Shown here piece by piece: positions 31,485 through 42,455 of a DNA stretch of 44,648 bases. Each line of letters opens with the position of its first letter. Positions within the stretch are counted from its first letter, which is position 1. The position numbers and the translations under genes were made by a program. The notes below the pieces were generated by a model that saw nothing but the letters and a program-made list of their open reading frames with translations, was not told where the DNA came from and did not search any database. The stretch comes from Ezakiella coagulans (GTDB lineage Bacteria; Bacillota; Clostridia; Tissierellales; Peptoniphilaceae). The DNA is taken from contig NZ_QEKV01000012.1 in NCBI RefSeq assembly GCF_003096635.1, forward strand, positions 1 through 44,648. Reading direction: 5' to 3'.

Positions 31485-32969
31485 ATGGCGATATACCATC
31501 TTTGCATAAAGATTATCTCAAGAGGAAAAGGCAAAAGTGCGGTAGCAGCTTCCGCCTATCGAAGTGGCGAAAAGATAAAAAATGAATATGACGGCATAGT
31601 CCATGACTTTACAAGAAAAGGCGGAATAGCCCATACAGAAATCCTATTACCACAAAATGCACCACAGGAATTTTCAGATAGAGGAACATTATGGAACAGT
31701 GTAGAAAAAATAGAAAAAAGTAAAAATTCACAGCTTGCAAGAGAAATAGAAATTGCATTGCCTAAAGAATTAGACAGAGAAAAACAGATTGAGCTTGTAA
31801 GAGAGTATGTAAAAGAAAATTTTGTAAAAGTCGGTATGTGTGCTGACATTGCATTGCACGATAAAAATGAGGGAAACCCACATGCTCATATCTTACTTAC
31901 TATGCGACCGTTCAACGAAGATAAGACATGGGGAGCAAAATCAAAAAAAGAATATATCCTTGATGAAAACGGAGAAAAAGTAAAACTCAAAAGTGGAAAT
32001 TACAAAACCAAAAAAATCAATACAGTCGATTGGAATGAGCAAGAAAAAGCGGAAGAGTGGCGAAAAGCATGGGCAGATATTACCAACAAATATTTGGAAG
32101 AAAACAACATACAGGAAAAAGTCGATCACCGTTCTTATCAAAGACAAGGCATAGAACAAATACCGACCATTCATTTAGGAATATCGGCAAGTCAAATGGA
32201 GAAAAAAGGTATTGTTACCAACAGAGGAAATATCAACAGAGAAATCAGACATCAAAACATGATTTTAAGAGAAATTTCAAGACGAATAAAAGCCTTAATG
32301 AGATGGATAAGAAGTTTAACAACAAACAAGAACAAAGATAATCTAATAGAGAACCAAGAGGATATATCTTTACAATCCACCACCCCACTAAAACAAAATG
32401 ATTTAACAGATATACTCTCTAATCTCATAAAAGAAAATGCAGATAATAGTAATATAAACTTAGAAAAATATATTGAAAGCTATCAATTTCTTAAAGAGAA
32501 AAATATTACATCAATACCCGAATTGAAAGAATGTATATCAGCATTAAGAGATAAGAACTACAAGACTACAAGAGCTATCAAAGATACCGAAAAGAAAACC
32601 AATGACAAAGTAGAGCTTATAGACCAATCAGAAAAGTATTTGAAACATAGAGACACATACAAAACCTATGTCAAGTTGAAGAAAAGCAAGCAAGAAGATT
32701 TTTATAACGAACATACAGCAGAAATTATTTTATTTGAGAGTGCAAGAAAATATCTAAAAGAGCATTTAGGAGAAAGTAAGACATTAGCTATATCCAAGTG
32801 GAAGTTAGAAGCAACAGCATTGAAGAAAGAAAAAGACACCCTATATTCTCAAATCTTAGATATGAGAAAAGAGGTTGAACAAGCTGAAAGTGTTAGAAAC
32901 TGTATAGAGAAATTACTACAAGGAAATAGAGAACTAACACAGGTAAAGAGGAACGAGTTAGACCTATAA
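31485..32969 (+). CDS. MobA/MobL family (MOBQ) relaxase
   Basis: The relaxase nicks oriT, stays bound to the 5' end through tyrosine and pilots the strand during transfer. The 494-residue protein has the MobA/MobL catalytic domain in the first 220 residues: SAVAASAYRSGEK with candidate catalytic Tyr25, and NPHAHILLTMR with the metal-binding histidines His133 and His135. The C-terminal 250 residues are charged and helical, probably coiled coil, and lack a primase domain. GGAGG precedes ATG 31485. Its class agrees with the nic sequence upstream. Confidence 0.92.
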   Translation: MAIYHLCIKIISRGKGKSAVAASAYRSGEKIKNEYDGIVHDFTRKGGIAHTEILLPQNAPQEFSDRGTLWNSVEKIEKSKNSQLAREIEIALPKELDREKQIELVREYVKENFVKVGMCADIALHDKNEGNPHAHILLTMRPFNEDKTWGAKSKKEYILDENGEKVKLKSGNYKTKKINTVDWNEQEKAEEWRKAWADITNKYLEENNIQEKVDHRSYQRQGIEQIPTIHLGISASQMEKKGIVTNRGNINREIRHQNMILREISRRIKALMRWIRSLTTNKNKDNLIENQEDISLQSTTPLKQNDLTDILSNLIKENADNSNINLEKYIESYQFLKEKNITSIPELKECISALRDKNYKTTRAIKDTEKKTNDKVELIDQSEKYLKHRDTYKTYVKLKKSKQEDFYNEHTAEIILFESARKYLKEHLGESKTLAISKWKLEATALKKEKDTLYSQILDMRKEVEQAESVRNCIEKLLQGNRELTQVKRNELDL

Positions 32970-32987
32970 AACTAATTGGAAATATGG

Positions 32988-32993
32988 TATAAT
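32988..32993 (+). promoter_or_regulatory. Extended -10 promoter for the cargo genes
   Basis: TATAAT preceded by TGG, an extended -10, lies 40 bp before the DUF5680 gene start; no good -35 is seen. Confidence 0.5.
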
Positions 32994-33032
32994 AATAAAC
33001 AAATACAATTTTGATTTAAGGAGATGAACATT

Positions 33033-33485
33033 GTGCATGATTTGAAAATAAAAGGTATCATTGAATTTTTAATTAAGGCAAAAAAAGCAACTTATGCTGG
33101 CGATGGAAATACAACCAATTCATCAAGACCGTGTTCACATGATTTAAAGTATTTTGAAGATAATTTTGAATACTATGATTCTTATTTTGGAACAGATCCG
33201 TTCATTGGAGAGGAGGCTCTTTGGTCAAACGGAGAAATAATTTGGTCGATGAACTATGCAGGTCGAAAACTTGACAAAGAATTTGAGTACGGATTTTTAA
33301 AAGAAGCATTGCTTTTGGTTAATAGTGAAAATCCGTTTAGAGGACCTGATGAATATTCTAATGGTGATTATAAATATATGTGTGAAACGATAGGGGATTT
33401 TGAATGGTTTCAAGGATATGAATCAATAACTTTTCAAGGGAAATTAGTCTATGAGTGCTATTATCATGGAGGGATAGTTCGATAA
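33033..33485 (+). CDS. DUF5680 domain protein
   Basis: The 150-residue protein matches DUF5680: an N-terminal helix (IIEFLIKAKKATYAGDG), SSRPCSHDLKYFED, YYDSYFGTDPFIGEEALW, WSMNYAGR and a final GFEWFQGYE-like segment. The fold and role are unknown, though the family is frequent near transcription regulators and in mobile DNA. GTG 33033 is preferred because GGAG is nine bases upstream; ATG 33024 abuts the ribosome site. It is cargo of the 5.5 kb element together with the next gene. Confidence 0.7.
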   Translation: MHDLKIKGIIEFLIKAKKATYAGDGNTTNSSRPCSHDLKYFEDNFEYYDSYFGTDPFIGEEALWSNGEIIWSMNYAGRKLDKEFEYGFLKEALLLVNSENPFRGPDEYSNGDYKYMCETIGDFEWFQGYESITFQGKLVYECYYHGGIVR

Positions 33486-33509
33486 ATTTCGGTTTTAGGA
33501 GGTGGAAGT

Positions 33510-34001
33510 TTGGAATTTTATAAAGCGTTAGTTGGAGAAAAAAAGCAAAAGAAAAATATATTCAGCGATTTGATTGGGGAGTGGGATATTGAATGGGTTG
33601 ATGGAAAAGGTACTGAAAAGGAAAGACATGTAATTGGAGAATGGATATTTTCAGAGATACTAAATGGTGATGGAATACAAGATATTTTTATTTGTCCATC
33701 AAGGGAAGAACGAGTATCCAATCCTCAGCCTGACGCAGAGTATGGTACAACAATAAGAATGTACAATCCTAACAAACAAAAATGGGATATTTGCTATACT
33801 TGTTTAGGTAAAATGGTATATTTAGAAGCTGAAAAAGTAGAAGATAAAATTGTACTTACAAATATAAGCAATGATAAAGGCATAAATTTATGGGTCTTTG
33901 ATGATATTTCTCCTTCAAAATTCCATTGGGAAAATAAAACATCTTTTGATAATGGAAAAACTTGGATAACAAATGGAGAAGTATTTGCTAAAAGAAGATA
34001 A
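33510..34001 (+). CDS. Lipocalin/DUF1579-like protein
   Basis: The 163-residue protein seems to be a small beta-barrel. It starts with LIGEWDIEWVDG, includes GEWIFSEILNGDGIQDIFI, and ends with FHWENKTSFDNGKTW, a pattern seen in DUF1579 and lipocalin-like proteins that bind small hydrophobic ligands. TTG 33510 has GGAGGTGG upstream, and no ATG fits. The function is not assignable. Confidence 0.5.
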   Translation: MEFYKALVGEKKQKKNIFSDLIGEWDIEWVDGKGTEKERHVIGEWIFSEILNGDGIQDIFICPSREERVSNPQPDAEYGTTIRMYNPNKQKWDICYTCLGKMVYLEAEKVEDKIVLTNISNDKGINLWVFDDISPSKFHWENKTSFDNGKTWITNGEVFAKRR

Positions 34002-34053
34002 TTATAGATAATGGTTTGTATCATGATTGATAACTTAATAAAACCGATACAGG

Positions 34054-34086
34054 AACAGTAAATCAAAAAAGGTTTACTGTTTTTCT
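34054..34086 (+). terminator. Rho-independent terminator at the right end of the 5.5 kb element
   Basis: AACAGTAAA and TTTACTGTT form a stem, followed by T-rich sequence. The element ends 76 bp later. Confidence 0.82.
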
Positions 34087-34162
34087 TTCCCTAAAAGTTA
34101 AATTTCCATACAGGACAAGCGTCCATAAATATAAAAAGGTACTTGACAAAACGCTCTCTGGG

Positions 34163-34875
34163 GAAATGAAAAAGATATTGAGCCATACATTGACAAGAAG
34201 TTTGAAAACAATGTGCTATTAACTCAAACTGAAAGACTTACCATGAACAATAGACCTAAAAATCCAAAATATGCGAGAAATAAAAATGTATTGGTAATTG
34301 GAGGTTCTGGTAGTGGTAAAACAAGGTTTTTTGTAAAGCCAAATCTCATGCAAATGCACTCTTCATATGTAGTAACCGATCCAAAAGGAACATTAGTCTT
34401 GGAATGTGGGAAAATGTTGGAAAGAAATGGATATGAGATAAAAATACTAAACACAATAAACTTTAAAAAATCCATGAGATATAATCCCTTTGCATACTTG
34501 AAAAGTGAAAAAGATATTTTGAAATTAGTACAAACAATAATTGCAAATACTAAGGGAGAAGGAGAAAAATCAACTGAGGATTTTTGGGTGAAAGCTGAAA
34601 AACTCTATTACACAGCACTTATAGGATATATCTGGTATGAAGCTCCTAAAGAAGAACAGAACTTTACAACTTTACTTGCTATGATAGATGCAAGTGAGGT
34701 AAGAGAAGAAGATGAAAATTTTAAAAATGCAGTAGACTATATGTTTGAAGCATTAGAAAAAGAAAAGCCAAATCATTTTGCAGTAAAACAATATAAGAAA
34801 TACAAACTAGCAGCAGGAGTAATAGAATTAAGGAGAACACTTAATCACTATTTTAGTGAAATATGTACTTCTTAA
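34163..34875 (+). pseudogene. VirD4-type coupling protein, central fragment
   Basis: Native virD4 resumes at 34163 in the frame of the N-terminal fragment and runs to Gly (34816-34818). It encodes KDIEPYIDKKFENN, the Walker A GGSGSGKTRFF, VVTDPKGTLV, and on to KYKLAAG. ICE VirD4 proteins continue KTAKSILISCGAR at this point, but here the frame turns into VIELRRTLNHYF and stops at 34875. The remaining ATPase half, with Walker B, should lie to the right of the second element, outside the window. An internal ATG (34243) could start a short peptide of no likely function. Confidence 0.85.
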
Positions 34876-34885
34876 TTCTTTTTTT
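34824..34885 (+). terminator. Terminator at the left edge of the second element
   Basis: AGAATTAAG pairs with CTTAATTCT across a loop that contains a TCACTA/TAGTGA hairpin, and seven T's follow. It would stop transcription entering from virD4. Confidence 0.7.
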
Positions 34886-34890
34886 ATTGA

Positions 34891-36753
<1,863 letters not shown>

Positions 36754-36760
36754 ACCTATC

Positions 36761-36808
36761 TTGACAAATATTGAATTTTGATTTATTATTAAATATATAT
36801 TCAGTATT
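36761..36808 (+). promoter_or_regulatory. tetR promoter with TetR-type operator halves
   Basis: TTGACA (36761-36766) and TATTAT (36784-36789) are 17 bp apart. AATATTGAAT (36767-36776) lies in the spacer, and the inverted half ATTCAGTATT is at 36799-36808, close to the start of transcription. The same half-site forms a compact palindrome at 37455-37478. Confidence 0.65.
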
Positions 36809-36828
36809 GGAATAGAAAGAGGTGTGCT

Positions 36829-37401
36829 ATGGCACAAGTATTAAAAGAAGAAGTTAGAAATAGAATACTCGAAGCAGCAGAAAAAGTATTTTATAAAAAG
36901 GATTATAGAGGTGCCAAATTAACAGAAATTGCAAAAGAAGCAGATATTCCTGTGGCACTCATTTATACCTATTTCAAAAATAAGGAAGTTTTGTTTGATG
37001 CAGTAGTAAGTTCTGTTTATATAAACTTCGAGTCAGCTTTTAATGAGGAAGAATCTTTGGAAAAAGGTTCTGCTTCTGAAAGGTTTGATGAGGTTGGAGA
37101 AAATTATATTCATGAACTTTTAAAAGATCGTAAGAAGTTAATTATTTTAATGGATAAAAGCTCAGGGACAAAGCATACAGAAGCAAAACAAAAACTCATA
37201 TCACAAATGCAGGTTCATATTGAAGTAAGTTTAAAAAGACAATCGAAACAGGAATATGATCCAATGCTTGCCCATATTTTAGCCAGTAACTTTACAGAGG
37301 GACTTCTTGAAATAGCAAGGCATTATCAAAGTGAAAAGTGGGCAAAAGATATGCTAAAACTTATTGCAAGGTGTTATTACAAGGGAGTGGAATCCCTATA
37401 A
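36829..37401 (+). CDS. TetR family transcription regulator
   Basis: The 190-residue protein has an N-terminal TetR helix-turn-helix (residues about 9-55; ILEAAEKVFYKKDYRGAKLTEIAKEADIPVALIYTYFKNKEVLFDA pattern in pieces) and a helical ligand-binding domain without recognised specificity. Repeats of one half-site lie before its own gene and before the transporter operon, so it probably represses both and is released by a transporter substrate. It is not next to any tetracycline resistance gene. Confidence 0.88.
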   Translation: MAQVLKEEVRNRILEAAEKVFYKKDYRGAKLTEIAKEADIPVALIYTYFKNKEVLFDAVVSSVYINFESAFNEEESLEKGSASERFDEVGENYIHELLKDRKKLIILMDKSSGTKHTEAKQKLISQMQVHIEVSLKRQSKQEYDPMLAHILASNFTEGLLEIARHYQSEKWAKDMLKLIARCYYKGVESL

Positions 37402-37416
37402 TCAGCACAAAAAAAT

Positions 37417-37443
37417 AGACTTTGCGTAATCAGCAAAGTCTTA
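37417..37443 (+). terminator. Probable terminator after tetR
   Basis: AGACTTTGC and GCAAAGTCT form a perfect nine-base stem with an eight-base loop; the T-tract after it is weak. Confidence 0.6.
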
Positions 37444-37454
37444 CTTTAAACCTT

Positions 37455-37478
37455 AATACTGAATTAAAATTCAATATT
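37455..37478. promoter_or_regulatory. Palindromic operator before the ABC exporter operon
   Basis: AATACTGAATT and AATTCAATATT form a near-perfect palindrome with a 2 bp centre, overlapping a TATTAT box at 37475-37480 and ending 26 bp before the first exporter gene. It shares its half-site with the tetR promoter region. Confidence 0.65.
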
Positions 37479-37504
37479 ATTCAATTTTGAAAGGAGAGTT
37501 GTTC

Positions 37505-39244
37505 ATGCCGGAAAAAGAATTAAGAAAAAAAGTGATTGGGAAAAACGGTTTATCCAATTCACTTCTTGCTTTAAAAATAGTATTTGATTTGATACCACAA
37601 ATCTTACTCGTATATTTGATTAGTTCTTTAATTACAAACAATATTAACGAAGGTAATTTAAAGTATATATTTTTGGGAATCTTTATATCGTTTGTATTAA
37701 AAGGAGTGTTTTATTATTTTGCAACAAAGGTTGCCCATGAGAAAGCATACGAAAAATTAACAGAACTTAGGTTAGATATTATCGGTCATCTGAAAAAACT
37801 AAGTTTGGGATTCTTTAAAGAACATAATACAGGAGAGCTTACCAACATTGTCCAACATGATGTAGAACAAGTGGAAGTATATCTTGCTCATGGTCTCCCT
37901 GAAATAATGTCAGTTACACTTCTGCCTACCATTATTTTTGTAGCTATGATTTTTGTGGATTGGCGTCTTGCTCTTGGGATGATTGCCGGAGTTCCACTCA
38001 TGTATTTGGTAAAAGTTCTTTCACAGAAAACAATGGATAAAAACTTTGCGATTTACTTCAATCATGAAAACAGAATGAGAGAAGAGCTAATGGAATATGT
38101 AAAAAATATTTCTGTGATTAAGGCTTTTGCTAAAGAAGAGGAAATTAGTGAAAGAACATTAAAAACGGCAAGAGAATATATTTACTGGGTTAAAAAGAGC
38201 ATGGGGATGGTTACAATTCCAATGGGACTCATTGACATATTTATGGAAATTGGAGTGGTTATTGTCATGATTTTGGGAAGCATATTTCTTTATCATGGAA
38301 ATATTACAACGCCTAATTTTATCCTTGCCATTATTTTATCGTCTGCTTTTACTGCTTCTATAAGTAAGACAGCTACATTGCAACATTTTTCTATTGTGTT
38401 TAAGGAAGCGTTAAAGGCGATAGGGAAAGTATTAACAGTTCCACTTCCAAACAAAAAGACAGAACAAGGTTTAGAATTTGGAAACATAGAATTTAAAGAT
38501 GTGAATTTTGCATACGGAAAAGATAGCTTTGAGCTTAAAAATATCAATTTGAATTTTAAGAAAAATAGTTTGAACGCCTTTGTAGGAGCAAGCGGTTGTG
38601 GAAAGAGTACGGTATCTAATTTGCTTATGGGATTTTGGGATGCAGATGAAGGACAAATACTGATAAATGGAAAAGATATAAAAGAATATAGTCAAGAAAA
38701 TATCTCAATGCTGATTGGTAGTGTGCAACAAGAAGTTATCCTTTTTGACTTAAGTATTTTTGAAAATATAGCAATTGGAAAACTAAATGCAACAAAAGAA
38801 GAAGTCATAGAAGCTGCTAAAAAAGCAAGATGCCATAATTTTATTTCAGCATTGCCAAATGGATATGAAACACGAGTAGGTGAAATGGGAGTTAAGTTAT
38901 CCGGTGGAGAAAAACAAAGAATCTCTATAGCAAGAATGATACTGAAAAATGCACCGATTTTAATATTAGATGAAGCAATGGCGGCTGTTGATAGTGAAAA
39001 TGAAAGACTTATCGGCGAAGCAATTGACGATTTAAGCAAGGATAAAACCATCATTACAATTGCTCATCATCTAAATACGATTAGAGATTCAGACCAAATT
39101 ATTGTTATGGATAAGGGTCTTGTTCTTGATGCAGGAAGCCATGAAGAGCTGATGAAAAGATGTGATTTTTATAAGGATATGGTTGAAGCACAGAACAAGG
39201 TAGATAGATGGAATTTGAAAGAGGTGGTAACAGAAAATGTTTAG
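37505..39244 (+). CDS. ABC exporter-fold transporter subunit 1
   Basis: The 579-residue half-transporter has a six-span membrane domain (about residues 20-310) and a nucleotide-binding domain with Walker A GASGCGKST, signature LSGGEKQRIS, Walker B ILILDEAMAAVD with the catalytic Glu, and the switch in IAHHL. AAAGGAG precedes ATG 37505. It overlaps the next gene by eight bases, and the two probably form a heterodimer. The substrate is unknown; some pairs of this fold import iron-chelate complexes (IrtAB, YbtPQ), others export drugs or peptides. Confidence 0.9.
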   Translation: MPEKELRKKVIGKNGLSNSLLALKIVFDLIPQILLVYLISSLITNNINEGNLKYIFLGIFISFVLKGVFYYFATKVAHEKAYEKLTELRLDIIGHLKKLSLGFFKEHNTGELTNIVQHDVEQVEVYLAHGLPEIMSVTLLPTIIFVAMIFVDWRLALGMIAGVPLMYLVKVLSQKTMDKNFAIYFNHENRMREELMEYVKNISVIKAFAKEEEISERTLKTAREYIYWVKKSMGMVTIPMGLIDIFMEIGVVIVMILGSIFLYHGNITTPNFILAIILSSAFTASISKTATLQHFSIVFKEALKAIGKVLTVPLPNKKTEQGLEFGNIEFKDVNFAYGKDSFELKNINLNFKKNSLNAFVGASGCGKSTVSNLLMGFWDADEGQILINGKDIKEYSQENISMLIGSVQQEVILFDLSIFENIAIGKLNATKEEVIEAAKKARCHNFISALPNGYETRVGEMGVKLSGGEKQRISIARMILKNAPILILDEAMAAVDSENERLIGEAIDDLSKDKTIITIAHHLNTIRDSDQIIVMDKGLVLDAGSHEELMKRCDFYKDMVEAQNKVDRWNLKEVVTENV

Positions 39245-40946
39245 AGAAATGTTAAAACTACTTACAAAAACTGGCAAGAGAGATTTGATTATATCGAGTG
39301 TATTCTTTGCCCTTTATGGACTAAGCTCCATAGCTATGATTGTGATCGTATTTTCTATACTGTTCCAAATATTCGATGGAACGAGCTTAGCAAGTCTATA
39401 TAAATATTTTATTGCGATTGGATTACTTGTAGTCTTCAAAGGTATTTGTAATATGGTTGCAGATATGAAAAAGCATAGTGCAGGTTTTGATATTGTTCAG
39501 CAAATCAGAGAACGCATGATTATCAAATTAAAAAAATTCAGCTTAGGATTTTATACCAACGAAAGACTGGGCGAGATCAATACAATTTTACACAAAGATG
39601 TTGATAATATGTCCCTTGTTGTAGGACACATGTGGTCAAGAATGTTTGGTGATTTTTTGATAGGTGCAGTCGTATTTGTTGGTCTTGCAAGTATTGATTT
39701 CAAACTTGCTATTATTATGGCTGTATCTGTTCCGATTGCACTTATCTTTCTATATCTGACAATTAAGCAATCTGAAAAAATAGAAAATCAGAACAACTCA
39801 GCACTTCTTGATATGGTTAGCTTATTTGTTGAATATGTTAGAGGAATACCTGTACTAAAGAGTTTTTCAAACAATAAGAGCTTAGATAATGAGCTTATGA
39901 ACAAAACGAAAAAGTTCGGAGAAACAAGTAAAGCAGCTTCAAGATTCAAGGCAAAACAGTTATCTATATTTGGTTTTTTACTGGATATTGGATATTTAGT
40001 TCTTTTAATTGCAGGAGCAATACTTGTTATAAAGGGAAATCTCGATGTGCTTAATTTTATTATCTTTGCGGTAATTTCAAAAGAGTTTTATAAGCCGTTC
40101 GCTTCTATGGAACAACACTATATGTACTATGTTTCGGCGGTAGATAGTTACGAAAGACTTTCAAGAATTTTATATGCAGATGTAATCCCGGATAAAGTGA
40201 ATGGAATTGTTCCGAAAGATAATGATATAGCTTTTGAAAACATAGATTTTTCCTATGAAAAAGATGAATTTAAAATGGAAAAATTGAGTTTTTCTATTGC
40301 TGAAAAAACAATGACAGCCTTAGTTGGAGAATCAGGTAGTGGAAAGACTACTATAACAAACTTACTTCTAAGATTTTATGATGTGCATAAAGGGAAAATT
40401 ACACTCGGAGGAACTGATATAAGGGATATTCCTTATGATGAGCTTTTGGATCGTATCAGTATTGTCATGCAAAATGTTCAACTATTCGATAACACGATTG
40501 AAGAAAATATTAGAGTAGGTAAAAAAGGAGCTACAAAAGAGGAAATCATTAAAGCTGCAAAGAAGGCAAGGATACATGATTTCATTATGAGCTTACCAAA
40601 AGGTTATGAAACTGATATTGGCGAAAATGGAGGAATTTTATCAGGTGGACAAAGACAAAGAATATCTATTGCAAGAGCTTTTCTAAAAGATGCACCGATT
40701 TTAATTCTTGATGAAATGACAAGTAATGTTGATCCTGTAAACGAATCTTTGATACAGGATGCTATTACAGAACTTGCAAAGAATAGAACTGTACTTGTAG
40801 TGGCTCATCATTTAAAAACAATTCAAAAAGCTGACCAAATTCTCGTATTTCAAAAAGGAAATTTACTTGAAAAAGGAAAGCATGGCGAACTTCTTGCAAA
40901 AAATGGTTACTACACAAAATTATGGAAAGCTCAGTATGAGGTATAA
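39237..40946 (+). CDS. ABC exporter-fold transporter subunit 2
   Basis: The 569-residue partner of the preceding protein has the same domain order: a membrane domain to about residue 310, Walker A GESGSGKTT, signature LSGGQRQRIS, Walker B ILILDEMTSNVD and the VAHHL switch. Both ATP sites therefore look complete, unlike many heterodimeric exporters with one degenerate site. Its start lies inside the end of the first gene, with GAGGTGG upstream. Confidence 0.9.
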   Translation: MFREMLKLLTKTGKRDLIISSVFFALYGLSSIAMIVIVFSILFQIFDGTSLASLYKYFIAIGLLVVFKGICNMVADMKKHSAGFDIVQQIRERMIIKLKKFSLGFYTNERLGEINTILHKDVDNMSLVVGHMWSRMFGDFLIGAVVFVGLASIDFKLAIIMAVSVPIALIFLYLTIKQSEKIENQNNSALLDMVSLFVEYVRGIPVLKSFSNNKSLDNELMNKTKKFGETSKAASRFKAKQLSIFGFLLDIGYLVLLIAGAILVIKGNLDVLNFIIFAVISKEFYKPFASMEQHYMYYVSAVDSYERLSRILYADVIPDKVNGIVPKDNDIAFENIDFSYEKDEFKMEKLSFSIAEKTMTALVGESGSGKTTITNLLLRFYDVHKGKITLGGTDIRDIPYDELLDRISIVMQNVQLFDNTIEENIRVGKKGATKEEIIKAAKKARIHDFIMSLPKGYETDIGENGGILSGGQRQRISIARAFLKDAPILILDEMTSNVDPVNESLIQDAITELAKNRTVLVVAHHLKTIQKADQILVFQKGNLLEKGKHGELLAKNGYYTKLWKAQYEV

Positions 40947-40948
40947 CC

Positions 40949-42454
40949 ATGATTTTGCTAAAAAATGTTTATTATGAATGGGAAGATGGACGAACTGCTT
41001 TAAAAAATGTCAATCTTGAAATTAGAAAAGGTGAATTTGTTTTAATTTCAGGGAAAAGTGGAAGTGGTAAAAGTACTCTTGGAAGTGTGATGAATGGTCT
41101 TATTCCACATTATTACAAAGGCAAAATGAAAGGGGAAGCCTTTGCGTCCGGAAAAGATATAAGCAAATTATCGCTTCATGAAATAGGGCATATTGTAGGG
41201 ACTGTATTTCAAGATCCAAGAAGTCAATTTTTTACGACAACGACAGATGAAGAAATAGCTTTTGGGCTTCAAACCATTTGCAAATCAAGAGATGAAATAA
41301 AACAGAGAGTAGAAGAAGTATATGCAGAACTGGATATTGAGGAACTGAAAGGAAAATCTGTTTTTGAATTATCAAGCGGACAGAAACAAAAGATAGCTAT
41401 TGCAAGTATCTATGCGATGAATCCGAAAGTTTTAATTTTAGATGAACCTTCAGCAAATTTGGATATGAAAGCAACATTTGACCTATTTTTAATTTTGGAA
41501 AAATTAAAGAAAAAAGGAACAACAGTTGTTCTAATTGAACATCGTTTGTACTATGTAAAATCTTTATTTGACCGTTTTCTTTTGGTGAAAGATGGAGAAA
41601 TTGCACTGGACTTGAGTCGGGAAGAAGTTATTCATCTTGAAGGGGAGTTTTGGGATGAGAATGGACTAAGAACTCTTGAATTAGAAGAATATAGGATAAG
41701 TGAGAAGAAAGACTCATATCAATTAAATGATGAAAGTATAAACGGAAAAGGCTTGAGATTTTGCTATCCGAATGTAGCTAAGGATGGAAAGAAGCAAAAA
41801 CAGTACATTTTAAATCATCTTGATTTTAATATGGAGTGCGGAATAGCCATTGGTCTTATCGGCTTAAATGGTACCGGAAAAACTACCTTTGCAAGAGTGA
41901 TTTCAGGACTTGAGAAGATAAAAGAGGGGAAGATATGGACGGGGAAAGATAATTCGCTTAATCATAAAGATTTAATGGATATGTCATATTTTGTCTTTCA
42001 AGATTCAGACTATCAGTTGTTTTCGGAAAGTGTACTTGATGAAATGCTGCTTGGTATTTCAAGTAAAGATAAAAAAGAAAATACTCAAAAGGCAAAGTCT
42101 ATTTTGAATGTACTTGGCTTAGATAAATACATTGATAAGCATCCGTTTGCTTTATCAAGAGGAGAAAAACAAAGACTCACAATAGCTTGTGGAATGATGA
42201 AACAGGCAAAAGTTTTTATCTATGATGAACCAACATCAGGTTGTGATAAAGACTCAATGCTTTCAGTGGCAAAATTAATTGAAGAACAATTAAAAAATGG
42301 AACAACAGTTTTGGTGATAAGTCATGATTTTGAGTTTTTAGCGAACACAGTGAGTAAGCTCTGGGTAATGGGAGATGGAAAAATAGAAAGTGTTTTGAAT
42401 ATGAGTGAAAGTAATAAAATTCTCATATTGGACAAGATGAGAGGAGGTAGATAA
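40949..42454 (+). CDS. ECF transporter ATPase, fused A1-A2 (EcfA)
   Basis: The 501-residue protein holds two ECF-type ATPase domains in one chain. The first (about 1-225) has Walker A GKSGSGKST, FQDPRSQFF, signature LSSGQKQK and Walker B LILDEPSANLD. The second (about 255-480) has GLNGTGKTT, FQDSDYQLF, signature LSRGEKQR and FIYDEPTSGCD. It would energise the T and S proteins encoded next. It starts two bases after the previous stop, so exporter and ECF genes form one operon. Confidence 0.9.
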   Translation: MILLKNVYYEWEDGRTALKNVNLEIRKGEFVLISGKSGSGKSTLGSVMNGLIPHYYKGKMKGEAFASGKDISKLSLHEIGHIVGTVFQDPRSQFFTTTTDEEIAFGLQTICKSRDEIKQRVEEVYAELDIEELKGKSVFELSSGQKQKIAIASIYAMNPKVLILDEPSANLDMKATFDLFLILEKLKKKGTTVVLIEHRLYYVKSLFDRFLLVKDGEIALDLSREEVIHLEGEFWDENGLRTLELEEYRISEKKDSYQLNDESINGKGLRFCYPNVAKDGKKQKQYILNHLDFNMECGIAIGLIGLNGTGKTTFARVISGLEKIKEGKIWTGKDNSLNHKDLMDMSYFVFQDSDYQLFSESVLDEMLLGISSKDKKENTQKAKSILNVLGLDKYIDKHPFALSRGEKQRLTIACGMMKQAKVFIYDEPTSGCDKDSMLSVAKLIEEQLKNGTTVLVISHDFEFLANTVSKLWVMGDGKIESVLNMSESNKILILDKMRGGR

Positions 42455-42455
42455 C

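Larger units (their letters stand above)
28660..34162 (+). mobile_element. 5.5 kb mobilizable serine-recombinase element inserted in virD4
   Basis: The ends are defined by the interrupted gene: TGGG occurs at 28656-28659 and again at 34159-34162, and deleting one copy with everything between restores virD4 in frame. Inside are a large serine recombinase, TnpW, a DUF3847 protein, an oriT, a MOBQ relaxase and two cargo genes. It is an integrative mobilizable element: it encodes excision and nicking functions but no transfer channel, so it must use that of another element. Confidence 0.85.

Noticed and set aside
36829-37401. TetR as part of a tetracycline resistance unit
   Set aside because: No tetracycline efflux or ribosomal protection gene is in the window; the neighbours are ABC and ECF transporters.
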